This document shows positions 26,296 through 40,340 of a stretch of 64,000 nt of DNA, one piece after another. The stretch is taken from the NCBI GenBank assembly GCA_026874595.1, contig CM049308.1:11187501-11251500 (forward strand). The letters run 5' to 3'. The stretch comes from Sipunculus nudus (taxonomy: Eukaryota > Annelida > Sipuncula > Golfingiida > Sipunculidae). Within the stretch, counting starts at the first letter, position 1. Each line of letters opens with the position of its first letter. The translations under genes were made by a program, and so were the position numbers. Below the pieces are notes generated by a model. That model did not search any database. It had not been told where the DNA came from and saw nothing but the letters and a program-made list of their open reading frames with translations.

Positions 26296-29200
26296 AATGT
26301 ATATTTACGTATCTTTTTGCACACATGATACAATGGTGCATTTTCACATATTAATTTACATATTTTGATCAAGTTTGCTCAAATGAATTATGGTAATTTG
26401 GATTAAAGTTTGGCGGGTTTTGATAATTTCTATGAACAGTATCAACTGCATTATCCCCACAGAAATTACCACTGAAATCACCATTAATCACTTAAATACC
26501 CAATCTTACAATAATAGTATTATCTGTTAGTATTTATACCCATTTGACTGCAGGGAAATTAAACAAGGACTTAAACATGAACTGATCATGAGGAGATGCA
26601 AATACAATGAATGTTCATAACATTTTTATGTGATATCAAAGTTGGACAAATTCTTACAGCAAACAGCCGGTCTCTGGCATAAAATGTAAATGGTGGCTAC
26701 TAAAGATTTTCCATTTTTGATTTTATATTACAGTGTTTAAAAGAGGTCACAATGGATTTTTCCATCCCAGGCAGGATCAGGGAATCAACGCCTCTCCATC
26801 ATTCCTTACTAGAAATGCTTATCACAATGTATCCCCCTCTATGCGACTGGCATGCTTGCATACTAGTTTACATACTATTCATATTCCTCAACATTATAGT
26901 TCCAACTGGGGTGGGCTATAAATAACAAATGATATTGTTTTAAAATATGAATAATCTTTATTTCATATTTGTCCATTGGGCACATAACATGAGAGTGAAT
27001 TACACTTGAGATAAACAGATAAGAACTTATCTACACTGGACAGAGCCAACAACATCTGGAACAGAATTTCTGATGGACCACACATCAACTCATCCGATAC
27101 ACCCCACCATACTAAATAAGCTTTTATTTTAAACATGGTAGTTAATGAACAAGAACCATGCACACTCATACCAGTATAACCATGTCAATGCCATGTGCAC
27201 ATACACAAACACTCAAAACTTTCACATTTTTTGTTAGAATTAGCATGAATTTTATAAACTGTAGCTTAAAAGATGCATAAAACTCTATTGATGTATCCTG
27301 TTCCTACAGCATTATTATTTCACCAAACGTCTCTTCAGTTTTAAATGAGGTTTATTCAGTGATATGCAGGCTGAATATTGCTCAAGTAATGATACAACAA
27401 AGCTTACACTGGCCTCAAATATTCCCATGAGACATGCTATACCATATAAGGAGTTTTGCTGCATTAATCATATAATAGTTTTATTTAGTATGACATGGAA
27501 AGCTGTATTCAGCACGACTATACATGTCATTTGGGATTTTAGTCATGTGACAAAAAAAGACATGACGGACACTGTTACCATGACAACTGTATTATCATCA
27601 TGAAATGCCATCATCACCAAGGTAACGCCAACCATCAGAATCCTCACCAAGCAATAAACTATCTGCTTAACAGCCAAATACTGAATAGACAAGTCACATG
27701 ACTTTGCTGCCATGACAACAAAGGCTTTGACTTGCGCTAATATGTCCTGTGCACCAATATATTTCAAACATTTCATAGCCTAAAATATCTTATTTTTAAA
27801 ATATATATATAAAAAAAAACAAATTGTAATGTACCTGAATTTTCTGCAATGATAATTATTCCTATGTACACATTTGACGTTGCTAACAAATATCTCATAC
27901 TCCGAGCAGCGACAGTCCAAATGTCAGATGAAGTCAACATTGATGTTATCACTGATTAAATAATTAAACTGAAATGGGAGTAATATTAGCACAGGTGCAA
28001 TGATATCAAAAGGTTAGTCAAATACTGGAATGATAATTTGGTTAATCTGGAATTCTATTGGATCAGTAAAATTATATCATGCCAATCATATCTGTGGCTG
28101 AAAATTAAGCAAAAAAGCAAGGATAACTGATTTAATGCTTTTCACAATAATCTTGACAATGATCAACACATTTTGACACTAATTAGATGAAGCACTTTTC
28201 TTAGTCTTCTGTACTGGGTAACTTTTGAAGAGCAGATGACATGAGATAAGGATGAACTGTACTTTTCCTTGTCACAAATGAAAATCTGAATAAATCTAAG
28301 AAAATATCATTATTGTAATTTAAGTTAAAATTCAAATGCTCGTCAGTGCTAAAAATAGCTCATGCTTGACACAATTGTTTGATTTACATTTTTCCTGTCA
28401 GCAATACACTGGAGCTTGAATCATCCTTTGTTTTCAACTTTTTTTGCAATCAGTCCATCATTTTACATGAATACACAACAGAACTTAAAAAATATCCATA
28501 TTTCCCTCAGTGTGCTTTAGTTCATTGACTGAAGGCAAGATGGCACTGAGGTGTAAACAGGGTATTCCCTCAATAACAACAATAGCCATCAGAGAAATAT
28601 TATATTAAATTTTACCATTAATTTGATCATACTGCACACTTCAAAATATCAGTATTACACAAATTAATCAACATCAATAATATATTAAAATGTTATCATA
28701 AGATTTTTATTTATCAGCTCATACTTTTCTTTTATTTTCAGACTGAAAAATCTTGTTCACTGTACGAATTTATTAAAATGTGGCGAATGTTTAACATATA
28801 CATAATGAAAAGATATTCCACATGTAATTTCGTACATATGTCAGCTACTTATATGAACCTGTATTCATGCATATACCACATGACATCTTGGTGGTAATGT
28901 CAAATTTACCCTGTTGCAATGCTAGTATTGCCAAATACATGTATAGTTCTTTAAAATCAAGGTAGCAAAGATTATATGCGTGACCAAATCTGGGTTACAT
29001 ACTCTACATACAATGCCTTGACATCTGTGAAATGTGTAGTAGTCAATACCTAAATATCTGGGTATTTTACACAACATTCAATACCTGAATATCTTGAAAG
29101 TTAACTATGTAATACCTTGAAATAAGGCCAATGTACACAATATATCAACCCTAGAAATGTAGGTAGCATACGTTAGATTGTTACCATTAGTACCTTGATC

Positions 29201-31611
29201 TCTGGTGGTTTATAACAAATACAGTACCTGGGAATCTGGACAGTTTTACTATTTGACACCATAATCTTCACATACACTGTCACACCTAAGCAATGCATAT
29301 ATTACTCCTAATACCTTTACAACTGTACAATTAATGTACAACACATTCAGAGCTGGACATTTAAATCACAGAAATCCTGAAGGATAAGGTAGAGGAAGGA
29401 TTACTGCAAGACTAAAGGCTTCAGTCAAGTACAAATATGTAGTCTGGTGGGAGGTGGTACAAACAGTGCCCCCTTTCTCTGCCCCTTACTGAACCGAGGG
29501 ACTGAACCAAGGGTGCTTTCCAGTGAATAACTTAAGGCATCAGACCTGCTTTCTTACTTACATATACAGCAGTCATCTTCATGAGGCCTGAGACCTTCCT
29601 GGTCTTGGATTGTGAAACAATGACCTTAGACTTCAAATAAATATACATGCAAACTATGCATGATACAAGCTCTTGAAAGCAAAACACACACACACAAAAT
29701 GCTCCATCATTTTGCATGGAGTGATTTAGACTTTCAGTGTTGCCCACTACTGTTGATAAGGATCAGCACAAAGTGTCAAACAAATCCAATTGCATTTCAA
29801 ACATTTAGTACAATTGTTTATAAATAGGTGGCACTCTCACCCAACCATCATGACACTGGTACTTCATAAGCCTCACATGACACAAAGTGCTGTATCACCG
29901 AGTAATCAAGATTCAGGAAAGACTAGAATGATCCAGTAACACTGACAACAATGGTCGTGTAAACATATTTTTGATGATCCAGCACCCAAACTAACTGAAA
30001 CTACAATGACTGTAGGCATTTTTCAGTTTCATTGTATTAAATACTGTGGTTGGCTTTATATTTGTGGGGTTAAAATTTTGCAATTTTAGCCTTTTCGCAT
30101 TCCGCAAGGGTTCCAATTTCATGATTTCACAATACCAAAGACATATACACAGGAGTATAACCATTATTATGTGAATTTATTATATAAAATATTAACAAAG
30201 ATATTGCTTGTTATTGTAAATGGCAAACAATTGGAAAGCTCTGATATTATTCAAGATATCAATCTTTGAACATACACACTCTGTCAGCCTTTTACTTTTC
30301 AACAAATCCTTCAATATTGGGACCTCTTATTTACGAAGGTTTTTTATTTTTAGTGACAATTCCCGTTTCGCACATATCGCGAATTTGAAACCCTTACAAA
30401 CAAAAAGGCAACCAAAGTATCTCACATTTGTGTACATGCTAAGGTCAGATAAATTGGTATATTATCAGAGAAGTCCACTGGGCCACATTAACCCGTTTCA
30501 AAAACACTGGCCTGCCTTGTGCTGATTTGCAGGAACATATAAACTCTTAGTATTAAACACTCTTTTACAAACCTCCAAGTCGTGTCTTCAAACATTAAAA
30601 TTCTGACATAGATCAACTTTACAACATATCTTGTGTTGATACATATTGTGATCCTGTCTTAAGGAGATGACCATATGCTACCTGAGAAAATCTTACCAGA
30701 AGTTGTTTGATACTTGAAAGATAGTGAATAATAGCACAAGATCATTTGATTTGCATGTATGTCATCAGGATGGTTCATAAATGCACAAGTCTTACTTTTC
30801 ACTACATTATAACAATCCTGACAATAATCCCTATCAAAGAGATAACAAACTGATTAAATTCTCAGTTTTAAAATGTCAAGTATATTAATTTGCAAGCTCT
30901 GGTTTGGACATGAGCATTTAATGTTAAACAGTACTTGTAACATAAATACCCAGCTATTAACATTCCTAGGTTTTAATGCACTATAAAACCGGCAGCGAGT
31001 CCAAAGATATTTTTGGTGGTGCATCTTTGAAAATTGTGAATAAACATAAAGAGTACGTGTTTCACTGCAAACAGGTTACTTACATTATTTACACTAACAC
31101 ACCCACACACACCCTCAGTGCTGGGTTTCTGCAATATGTGTATCAGCTAAAGCTTACTCTGACAGCACTTCATACGAAAATGGGAATGAGCAAGAGAGAT
31201 GACATAATGGGACTTTAGAACAATGACACCCCACCCCCTGACTGCTGTCAAACTTGTTAAAATAAGTAAATATTAATATTAACATCAACTAATATGACAT
31301 ACAGTCATATTTCATAAATGCATTCATAATCCAAATGAATTTTAGGATTAAAACTGACATGATGGTTTTCCATATTGTTTGAGGGTATTTCGCATATATC
31401 TGTATCCGACACAGATCAGCGTGATCCAGCTCTTTGAATATCATTTCATTTGGCAAGTTAACATCAAAAACTTTGGGATATTACCATAAATATGAGATAT
31501 CTCTGTGCCTCCGCACTCTTGCCCGACTGTCCTACGAGGCACTGCCAGCACACGGCATGCTGGGAATTTTATATAGTTTTTTCGAGACATGACTCTCGAG
31601 TAGTTCATGTA
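26296..31611. other. Non-coding stretch downstream of RTF1
   Basis: AT-rich sequence with no recognised gene, RNA or intact element. The part closest to 31611 is expected to include the RTF1 3' UTR, transcribed on the minus strand. Frames such as 27364-27603 and 30220-30525 show no domain. Confidence 0.5.
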
Positions 31612-31712
31612 TCAGATTAATCCCTTCAGCTTTTTATAGTCCTGTAAATTAAGTGATCTTTTTGGAGCATTTTCTCGGCTAGTTGTCTTAAGTGGTATAC
31701 TCATGCCGGCAC
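31612..31712 (-). CDS. RTF1: RTF1 exon l: last coding exon and stop
   Basis: After acceptor TTTTTTACAG this exon completes Gly and reads AGMSIPLKTTSRENAPKR, then SLNLQDYKKLKGLI and a TGA stop at 31612-31614. The SLNL(E/Q)DYKK--GLI tail is the conserved end of RTF1. The 3' UTR should run to lower coordinates. AATAAA hexamers in gene sense occur at about 30343-30348 and 30176-30181, but nothing else supports a particular end. Confidence 0.94.
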
Positions 31713-31799
31713 CTGTAAAAAAGTATAAAAAAACTGTAAAACTTATGATAATATACATTTTTTGCAAATTTATATGGTACCTTGATTCATAACAAGAGC

Positions 31800-32250
31800 A
31801 CTGCAAATGGTGCATGATATGCCCTTGGCATGGCTTGCAACCTCTGACCTCACTAAATATGCGTGAATTTTTATGAAAAGGTAATTCAGCTGAAAAAATC
31901 TATTGGTAAATATGTGACATGGGTTTCATGAAAATCCATAGGATTTTTTGGTATGTAACCAAGGTGTCTCCAAAGTGCTGTGACCTCTGACCTCATCAAA
32001 TATGCATGGACTTTGATGGAAATCGAATTTAGGCAAGATATTTTTATTGATTAACATTTCTGATGAGTTTTATCAAAATACTTCATATTCTTCATACGTT
32101 ATCGCTGCGACAGAACAAAGTAGCCTAGTGACCTGTGACCTTATTAAATATGCGTGGATATTGCCCATAATCAAACTTGGGCAAGATAATTTGTTGGTTA
32201 GTAGTTATGGTGGGTTTCGTGAAAATTCATCAAAGCCCTGGTAATTTATA
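31800..32250. repeat. Three diverged tandem units with TGACCT-TGACCT
   Basis: CTGACCTC--TAAATATGCGTG-like words recur at about 31847, 31987 and 32137 (TGACCTCTGACCTCACTAAA, TGACCTCTGACCTCATCAAA, TGACCTGTGACCTTATTAAA), giving a period of about 140-150 bp. The units also share GGGCAAGATA and GTGAAAAT-CAT words. The block lies in the last RTF1 intron and is probably a fragment of the same class of tandem-built element as its neighbours. Confidence 0.5.
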
Positions 32251-32325
32251 GAAGCAACACTAAGACCAACAGTGGATATACCATAATACTTCTGTCATAT
32301 GATGGGCGTATAACAATTAACCATA

Positions 32326-32348
32326 GGGCGAGTGAAAGAGACTCGCCC
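32326..32348. repeat. Perfect 8-bp stem-loop
   Basis: GGGCGAGT and ACTCGCCC enclose a 7-nt loop (GAAAGAG). It is intronic, and its role is unknown. Confidence 0.75.
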
Positions 32349-32657
32349 AGTCCGGCAAGTACTTTGAAAAATTAATGCCAAGGCCTGTCTAACAGATGAT
32401 ATTTCTGCCCTGGTACTGATTGGAGTTTTTTTCATGTCAGTAGACTAAATTTTTCAGTTAAAAATGTAATAATAAAGATGGCCTTACTTGATAAAACTAG
32501 AATATCAGCAGAAGCTGACAAAAGCCCTCAGCCAAAAGAACAGTGTTTAGAGGTGGTAACAGTAACAAGTACTAAATATCTGTTCTCACATGGATGTATA
32601 TCTGTACATGTCTCAGTTATAAATTTAAAATGGAGAGGCATGAACCATGATTCATAA

Positions 32658-35600
32658 CAAGTGACCCATGGGTCATGACGCTCAGCTGACTGGGAAGAGA
32701 TTCACAAAAGGAAATTTTATCACCAGAATGGTAGTATATACCCATTCAACTGAAGCATCAAACAGATTAACCAACAGGCCAAGATTTAGTCTGTATTTAT
32801 ATATCTCAAAAATAGAGAAAAATGTGTAAACTTTTAAAACTAGAATACGGGTAACCGACAAGTGACTACATGTATCTGCCAAAATCGGATAGTGAGGCAT
32901 GGATTGAGTGGCAAGGGGAAATAGAGTGAGGTATGTTGCATATTAGCATGGATGTCTGCAGCCTAAATGTGTATGTAGGTTGTGCCACCTACCACAAATC
33001 CAGAAATCTGTCCAAGTTGTATACACCTGCAAAATTTTAGGCAGAAAAGTCAAACCACTACATGTATATGAGCGATTTTTGCCCATGGCAGACAAACAGA
33101 CAAACACCGTGCAAAAATCTTTGCAGGTAACCCCTCCAGTTTTGTGTATGATAAAGACCTATGTGAGATCTAAACACATGCACAATTTTGGCCCAATCGG
33201 TCAAATGGTTCCTGAGATATGAGGTTGGATGTGTCCAGCGTTAACTAGAATGTAGGTGGCGCCACCTGTCATAAAATCAAGAAAGCTGTCCACGATGTAT
33301 TAACCTGCAAAATTTTAGGCAGTTATGTCGAACCACTACAGAGAAATGAGTAATTTTAGGCCACGGCAGACTAACAGACAGACGCTGTGCAAACATTGTT
33401 ACAGGTGGCGCCACCATTTTTTGTGTATGTTACAGAGCTATCAAAGGGCTACATTTGTATAAATTTTATTTCCTGATCGGTCAAACGGTTCCCGAGATAT
33501 AAGCTTGGATGTCATCAGCATGAACGTGAACATAGGTGGCGCCACCTGTCATAAAATCAAGAAAGCTATCCTGGATGTATACACATGACGAATTTCAGGT
33601 GAATTAGTCAATTCACTGCAGAGATATGAGTGATTTTAACCCAAGGCAGATGAACAGATGGACACTGTGCAAACATGGTTACAGGTGGCGCCACCATTTT
33701 TTGTGTATGTTATAAAGCAATCCAAGGGCTACATTTGTATCAATTTTATTTCCTGATCGGTCAAACGGTTCCCAAGATATGAGGGTTTATGAGTAGAAAC
33801 AGACCCACAAATGGACACTGGATAGAGAGGAAAGGTCAGAGGTCAATGCAAATTGGTTAGGCACCAGTTCACATGTGACCCGATAATAGGTGTAAGTTTG
33901 GGAAAAATCGGTCCATTAGTCTCTGAGGAGCTCTCTGGAAACGAACGCCGCCACGGCGGAGGAACTCGGTCAAAAACATAGTATCCGCAAAACTTCGTTT
34001 TGGCGGATACAAAAATACAGGTGGCTCCACCAGTCTGCAGAAACTAATAAAAACACTTAATGGTCAATATCCATGCAAAAAATCATGGTGATCTCTGCAT
34101 TAGTTGTTCAGATACTTCAGTTTTTGTATCAAATTGTCCATTATTCTGAGGGATACTTCGGAGTCCTATAGCTTGAAGGATATGGGTAACAGAGACCTAA
34201 TTTCAAGTTTCCACAGGCACCTTTCATGGGCCTCCTTGCATGACAAGAATGAAGATTCTAGGTCCAGTTGTTGCGATTTGTATCCTGTTGACAGATAACC
34301 ACATCTTTAAAGGTCTCAAAAAAAAGAAAAAAATTCGTAAAAATTTGAAAAAAAAATAGAGGTGGCACACCCAGTCTGCAGAAACTGATGGAACAGCTCA
34401 TGATCAATATGTATGCCAAAAATCATGACCATCAGTGTTGTAGTTATTGAAATACTGCAGTTTTTGTATCAAATTTTCCATTATTCATGGGGGGGGGGGG
34501 GGGTATTTTGGACCCATACAGCTTAAAGAATATGGGTAACAGAGACCTAATTTCAAGTTTCCATGGAGACTTTTCATGGGTCTCCCTGTGTGTCAAGAAT
34601 GAAGATTCTTGGTCCAGTTTTTATGATTTGTGCCCTGTTAACAGATGTTCACATTTTTAAAGGTCTCAAAAATAGAGAAAAAAATTCGTGAAAAATTGAA
34701 AAATACAGGTGGCGCCACCAGTCTGCAGGAAGTGATGTAACATCTCATGATCAATATGTACGCCAAAAATCATGACCATCAGTCAAGTAGTTAATGAGAT
34801 ATTGAAGTTTTTGTATGAAATTTTTTACTTTTCTGGGAGGTACTTTGGGGCCACAAAGCTAGAAGGATATGAGTAACAGAGACCAAATTTCAGGTTTCCA
34901 TGGAGACTTATCATGGGTCTCCCTGTGTGTCAAGAACGAAGATTCTAGGTCCAGTCGTTACGATTTGTACCCTGTTGACAGATAACTACATCCTTAAAGG
35001 TCTCAAAAATGGAGAAAACAATTTGTGAACATTGAAAAATACAGGTAGCGCCACCAGTCTGCAAAAACTGATGAAACATCTCATGATCAATATGTATGTC
35101 GAAAATCATGACCATCAGTGATGTAGTTAATGAGATATTGAAGTTTTTGTATGAAATTTTTGACTATTCTGGGGGGTAATTTTGGGCCCCATAGCTCAAA
35201 GGATATGGGTAACAGAGACCTAATTTCTGGTTTCCATGGAGACTTTTCATAGGTCTCTCAGTGTGTCGAAAATGAAGATTCTAGGTCCAGTCGTTACGAT
35301 TTGTGCCACGCTAACAGATGACAGCATCCTCAAAGGTCTCAAAAATAGAGGAAAAAATCGTAAAAAATCAAACGGTACAGGTGGCGCCACCAGTCTGCAG
35401 GAACTGATCGAACATCTCATGATCAATATGTATGCCAAAAATGAAGACCATCAGTGATGTAGTTATTGAGATATTGAAGTTTTTGTATGAAATTTTTTAC
35501 TATTCTGGGGGGTACTTTGGGGCCCGATAGCTCAAAGGATATGGGTAACAGAGACCTAATTTCTGGTTTCCAAGGAGATTTTTCATGGACCTCTCAGTGT

Positions 35601-36077
35601 GTCAAGAATTAAGATTCTAAGTCCAGTCTTTATGATTTGTGTCTTGTTAACAGATGTTCACATTTTTAAAGGTCTCAAAAATAGAGAAAAAAATTCGTAA
35701 AAAATTGAAAAATACAGGTGGCGCCACCAGTCTGCAGGAAGTGATGTAACATCTCATGATCAATATGTATGCCAAAAATCATGACCATCAGTCAAGTAGT
35801 TAATGAGGTATTGAAGTTTTTGTATGAAATTTTTGACTTTTCTGGGGGGTACTTTGGGGCCCCATAGCTCGAAGGATATGGGTAACAGAGACCTAATTTC
35901 TGGTTTCCAAGGAGATTTTTTATGGACCTCTCAGAATCCCAAGTTACAAGGTTCTAGGTCCAGCAGTTACGATTTGTGCCTGGTTAACGGACGGACAGAC
36001 GGACAGACGGACAGACGGACGACGGACAAAGAGTGATCGCTATAGCTCAGATGACTTTCAGTCAGCTGAGCTAAAAA
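32658..36077 (+). mobile_element. Hairpin-ended composite element, copy A (3.4 kb)
   Basis: The left end is CAAGTGACCCATGGGTCATG, then ACGCTCAGCTGAC. The right end is AGCTCAGATGACTTTCAG, then TCAGCTGAGCTAAAAA, which folds into a hairpin (AGCTCAG-TGACT / AGTCA-CTGAGCT). The inner left part (32830-34013) matches the 41061-42778 element. The inner right part (34014-36000) has about six tandem units of about 338 bp, each starting near AGGTGGCGCCACCAGTCTGC. A GACGGACAGACGG tract sits just inside the right end. All open frames are short and repeat-derived. The terminal structure resembles Helentron-type non-autonomous elements (HINE); this is an inference. Confidence 0.65.
34014..36000 (+). repeat. 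Tandem units of about 338 bp with GGTGGCGCCACC
   Basis: Units start near 34018, 34362, 34701, 35040, 35379 and 35715. Each has the palindrome or a variant, then ATCTCATGATCAATATGTATG, GATATGGGTAACAGAGACC, GAAGATTCTAGGTCCAG and TTAAAGGTCTCAAAAATAG-type words. There is a poly-G tract at 34490-34503 in one unit. Non-coding. Confidence 0.8.
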
Positions 36078-37202
36078 TCCACCAAATGTTTCCTGAAAAA
36101 TAAGCTTCTAAGTTTTATTCTATTATCAGCTCTGTGACCATGAAAAGTATGTCAAGGTCACCCATCTTTGAACTTGACCGAGATTTTGTCGATATACAGC
36201 TTCACCAAAGAAATAAAATTCCTATTGTGAATCCTTTTAGAGATATCCCGCTCACAAGGCCAAAGTTGAAAAATCCAAGAAAAATTCATTAAAAATAAGA
36301 AATTGCAGGTGGCACCACCAAACTTGTGCAGCAGTTACAGACCATCACTCCCTATGATCATAGTAAGTATTGTGAAAATCCAGCCAATGGTTCCTGAGAA
36401 TTAAGCTTCTAAATGTTTTTTCAGCTCTAAAACGTAGAAAAATAGGTCAAGGTCACCCATCTTCGAACTTGACCGAGATTTTGTCAATATACATCTTCAC
36501 CGAAAAAATAAAATTCCTACGGTGAATCCTTTTAAAGATATCCCGCTCACAAGCCCAAAGTTGAAAAATCCGATAAAAATTCATTAAAAATCAGATATTG
36601 TAGGTGGCACCACCAAACTTGTGTAGCAGGTACAGATTATCAGTCCCAATAATCATAGTTAGTTTTGTGAAAATCCACCAAATGGTTCCTGAGTAATTAG
36701 CATCTAAGTGTTATTCTATAATCAGCTCTAAAATGTAGAAAAATAGGTCAAGGTCACCCATCTTCGAACTTGACCGAGATTTTGTCGATATACATCTTTA
36801 CCAAGGAAATAAAATTCTGACGGTGAATCCTTTTCAAGATATCCCGCTCACAAGGTAAAAGTAAACGGACGCCGGACGGACAGACGGACGGACGGACAGC
36901 TTGGGTGACGACAATAGCCCAGCAGCCTAAGGGCTGAGGGCTAAAAAAATGTTCAAGTCCAGGAATAGATTAACCTTTGGAAAAAAAGTTTCTAAAAGTC
37001 TACCAATATAAATAAAAATTTTGCTGATTAAAGACAGAAGTGATCAATGTAATCAAGAAAATGGCAAGGTAAATATGGCATCTATGGTCAAATATCATCC
37101 ATGTAAGCCATATTAAAATAGAGTGGACATCAGAATACAAATTCATCAACTGAAGAGTGCATAATATCAATAGTGCCATTTAGTGAGAGATTACAACATT
37201 AC

Positions 37203-37317
37203 CTTCTGATGGAACATCTAGGTCAATTTTTATATCAAAATCATGGACTGCAAAGAGATCATGTGACTGCTGCCCCCCTCTGTCATCATTCCTGCCTTTA
37301 CTGCCTGGGTCACCATC
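37203..37317 (-). CDS. RTF1: RTF1 exon k: HDLFAVHDFDIKIDL segment
   Basis: A 115-nt exon between acceptor CTCAACAG and donor GTAATG. It encodes DGDPGSKGRNDDRGGQQ and then SHDLFAVHDFDIKIDLDVPS and E plus one base. The DLF-VHDFD(V/I)KIDL motif is conserved near the RTF1 C terminus. It starts in phase 0 and ends with one base completed by the last exon. Confidence 0.94.
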
Positions 37318-38929
37318 CTGTTGAGAGAATACACAGTTAATTATACACACAGAAATGCAGGGATGTGCAGTTTGTATGTCTTACAACAATAGAACCTGGA
37401 AAACAAGTGGTCACATACCATGACATGAAACTGCAACACAAGCAGCAAGCGTTTTCAGTTCATCATATTACACAGAAAGTAACATGACTTAACAAGTATC
37501 ACGCCAAAATAATCTTGGTAATAGATAATAATTATACATGGGTACTGGGTAAGCACATTAAATCAACTGTTGAAAACAGATGCTTTCCTCACTGAGACAC
37601 AGAGATAATTATCTAATGACTGACCATCAGTCATGGGACATAAATAAGAAATTTACCAATATTATGTTTTTACTGAAAAGGTATCTCCTTCCAGTGAACA
37701 GGAACCTTACGAGTCTTAGTCTAATGGCCCACTGACATGGCAGATGTTTCTATTTTAGGTATATGAACTTGGCTGTGTACATGTGCAATTAAGCTGGTAA
37801 ATCTGTTATAAAACTGATATGTAATAAAGCTCATGAAATCAAAATAATATTTAAACTAAACATATTAATCATGTACAGGACCTTTTGTAACAAATTAAAA
37901 TAATAGAAGTTTTAGGACTGAAATGCATAAAAATGTGTGAAAATACTGAACAAATGTGCAGAAAACTACAAGTACAGGGAAGCATGCAAATAGTTTTCCA
38001 GTGAAATCTAGCCTTATGACCACCAAACCATCATGACCGTCCAAAAAAAACGACCACTATTTTTGGTCTAGGACTAATGTAAATAATCATAAAAACCTCC
38101 TGCTAACACGTACATACCATTAATATGACCACTCTAGCTGGTCCCCTTGGTGGTCACGTTCGCTAAATTTCACTGTATGGTAAAGCCAGCCAATGAGCAG
38201 GCGGAGACTAATAAATGAATAGTCAACATTGTTCTACGCATTTAACATCATTAATCATAATTTGTATGAAGACATCCTACGGGTAAACAGCATGACAAAA
38301 CACAGTGCACCTTTACAACTGAAAGTACAGTTTTTAGTACAAACTACATGCAATGGTCATGAAATTGTGTAATAAAAGCAACTAATGAAACAAACATCAA
38401 GAAAATTCAATATCAACATTCCTTCATTCAAAAACTCATTTTCAATATCGAAAGCTCCTGAAAGAAAGTATTTATTTTCTGACCCATTGTCATTTGACAC
38501 AGAAGGGAAAATCAATGATCAGAAGAATAAAACACCTCCAGCCAATATACTACCGGTATATCAATACTGTTGATTATGACTGGAGTGACTCTTGAAGTGG
38601 TAAATAGACATTATATAAAAATGTACAAAAAAATCACAAAATAAATTTAATGTTAAGATAAACCTAAACTAAAGAGCATTCTAGGGAAAGAGAAGCAAAT
38701 AAGGAATAGAAAATTGTAGAAAACAGAAAATAGCACAAGGATTCAGAGTAGGATCTACTTTCAGGCGAGAGCAACCAGTACACACTGGTAAATCAAGAAC
38801 CACTGGGGATTCACAGCCCAGTCCCAGGCTATCTTCATATTATGAACAGTTGTAGAGAGCTTATTTTACACATGTCTCAGCAAATGCTGCAGTTAAGTGT
38901 TAATTAAGAATTTTCTGGGTTTTCTCTTG

Positions 38930-38949
38930 TTGTCTTATATATATATATT
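38930..38949. other. Representative of intron j-k sequence, little recognised
   Basis: A short TA run in the 7-kb intron between exons j and k. The 37318-39480 and 42779-44310 parts of that intron hold no feature I can identify except poly-C at 43193-43217. 43500-44160 is enriched in loosely repeated phrases such as ATCACTGATATACTT and GGGATAA, suggesting an old diverged tandem repeat. Confidence 0.4.
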
Positions 38950-39486
38950 ACAACAGTTGCACAGGACAAAACAAAATATATGTTAAATGACTATCCTTTT
39001 CACAAGCAAATTCTAGTTAATGAACAACCTACTTAGAAATTTATCTCTGAACAATAGTTTGAAAGCTCAAACTGGTTGTACAGTATATTAGCTGTTCACA
39101 TGTATACCTTAAACTTCCAATAACTGCCTCCTACAGGGAAGCTTTTATTATATACACCACCTGTTATCAAGCAGTTGCTGTCTGATAAGACTGCAACACT
39201 CTGGTATATGTCAAACTTGAGATATGTAAAAGGAAGCATCTATACTAGGTCACCATGACCTGGCACTATTAATACTGGTACTATTAAAAATACTGGTACT
39301 AATATTAATAGTAATATTTACCTGGTACAAATACAAAATTATCATATAATTAAATTAACATTCTAAGAAAAACTGATCAAATGTAAAATCCTTAAAGTTC
39401 ATAAAAAGGTCTTGAAAGTTGAAATATGCCTATAACTTTGTGTGCCATATACTCTGAAAATGATCGGAAATAAAGACATCAAGATA

Positions 39487-39679
39487 CAGGTGGCCAAGGG
39501 GTTATGATGCTCAGCAGAATGTGAGACACAAGTCAAGGGATCAGCACATAAATAAATATAAATTTAAATATAAATAAATGCAAAATATTTCACTTCTGAG
39601 CTGCTTGGCAGATGGCTAGATAGACTGAGGATTGGTCATCACTGTAGCTCAGATGAATTACAGTTACCTGAGCTAAAAA
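39487..39679 (+). mobile_element. Short (about 190 bp) hairpin-ended element
   Basis: The left end GGTTATGATGCTCAGCAG and the right end TAGCTCAGATGAATTACAG, then TTACCTGAGCTAAAAA match the ends of the 3.4-kb elements, with almost no interior. It looks like a minimal deletion derivative or a diverged relative. Confidence 0.5.
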
Positions 39680-40340
39680 TGCATATAAATAAAGCTATCC
39701 TGGATCAAAAGACAAACCTAGCTGTCATTTTAGCACCTTGCGATTGTGCCTGCAGTGAATTCTTTTAAATTTGTTTAATAGGCTTCAAATGTGACATGTC
39801 CACTGTATTTCTAAGTCTCAAAATATTATTAAAATGTGTAAAATTGAAAAGAAATGTAGATGATTTCATCTATCTTGCTCATATGCAAACTTTGCATGGC
39901 AAAGGCTATAGATGATCAATAACCGTACAAAATTTCAGTTAAATCCATGCACTCATTGTCAAGATATCTCATCTAAAGTATCAATTTAAGACTTGAACAG
40001 TAAACAATATTAAAATTTTGCAATTGTCTCTGCAACAGTTCTGAAGAATTCTGATTTGACAAAGATATTTGTGGGGATGTTGCAGTTCCTTTTAATTTTA
40101 TGGGTAAATGCAAAATTTTTGTTTTGCAGCCTGTGCACTAACACAAATCTGATTTTCTAATTTTAAGTGCTCAAAGTGGACCAAAGTATGCATAGCTTGC
40201 AGAATACAAGTCACTGTGACCAAATGTCAGAATACCAGTTTCTAGATCTAACAGTTTAGATTGGTGCCCTGTTACTGGACAGCCATATAAACAATTATCA
40301 GTTTTGCTCAGGTGACTCAAAGTCAGCTGAGCTAAAACCC
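39680..40340 (+). mobile_element. Second 3' end of the same family
   Basis: TTGCTCAGGTGACTCAAAG, then TCAGCTGAGCTAAAA at about 40303-40337 is the characteristic hairpin end. The preceding 600 bp is AT-rich with family-like phrases (AAAATTTCAGTTAAATCCA and CAAGATATC), but the left end was not located. Confidence 0.4.

Larger units (their letters stand above)
32521..36949 (+). mobile_element. Outer hairpin-ended element, second end type (GCCCTCAGCC)
   Basis: The left end has AAAGCCCTCAGCC. The right end has AGCCCAGCAGCCTAAGG, then GCTGAGGGCTAAAAAAA, so the end arm is inverted at the left and also folds into a hairpin at the right. Just inside the right end is GACGGACAGACGGACGGACGG. The right part (36078-36949) has two units about 295 bp apart starting GGTGGCACCACCAAACTTG (36309 and 36604). 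The complete element at 32658-36077 interrupts it. No coding region was seen. Confidence 0.5.
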
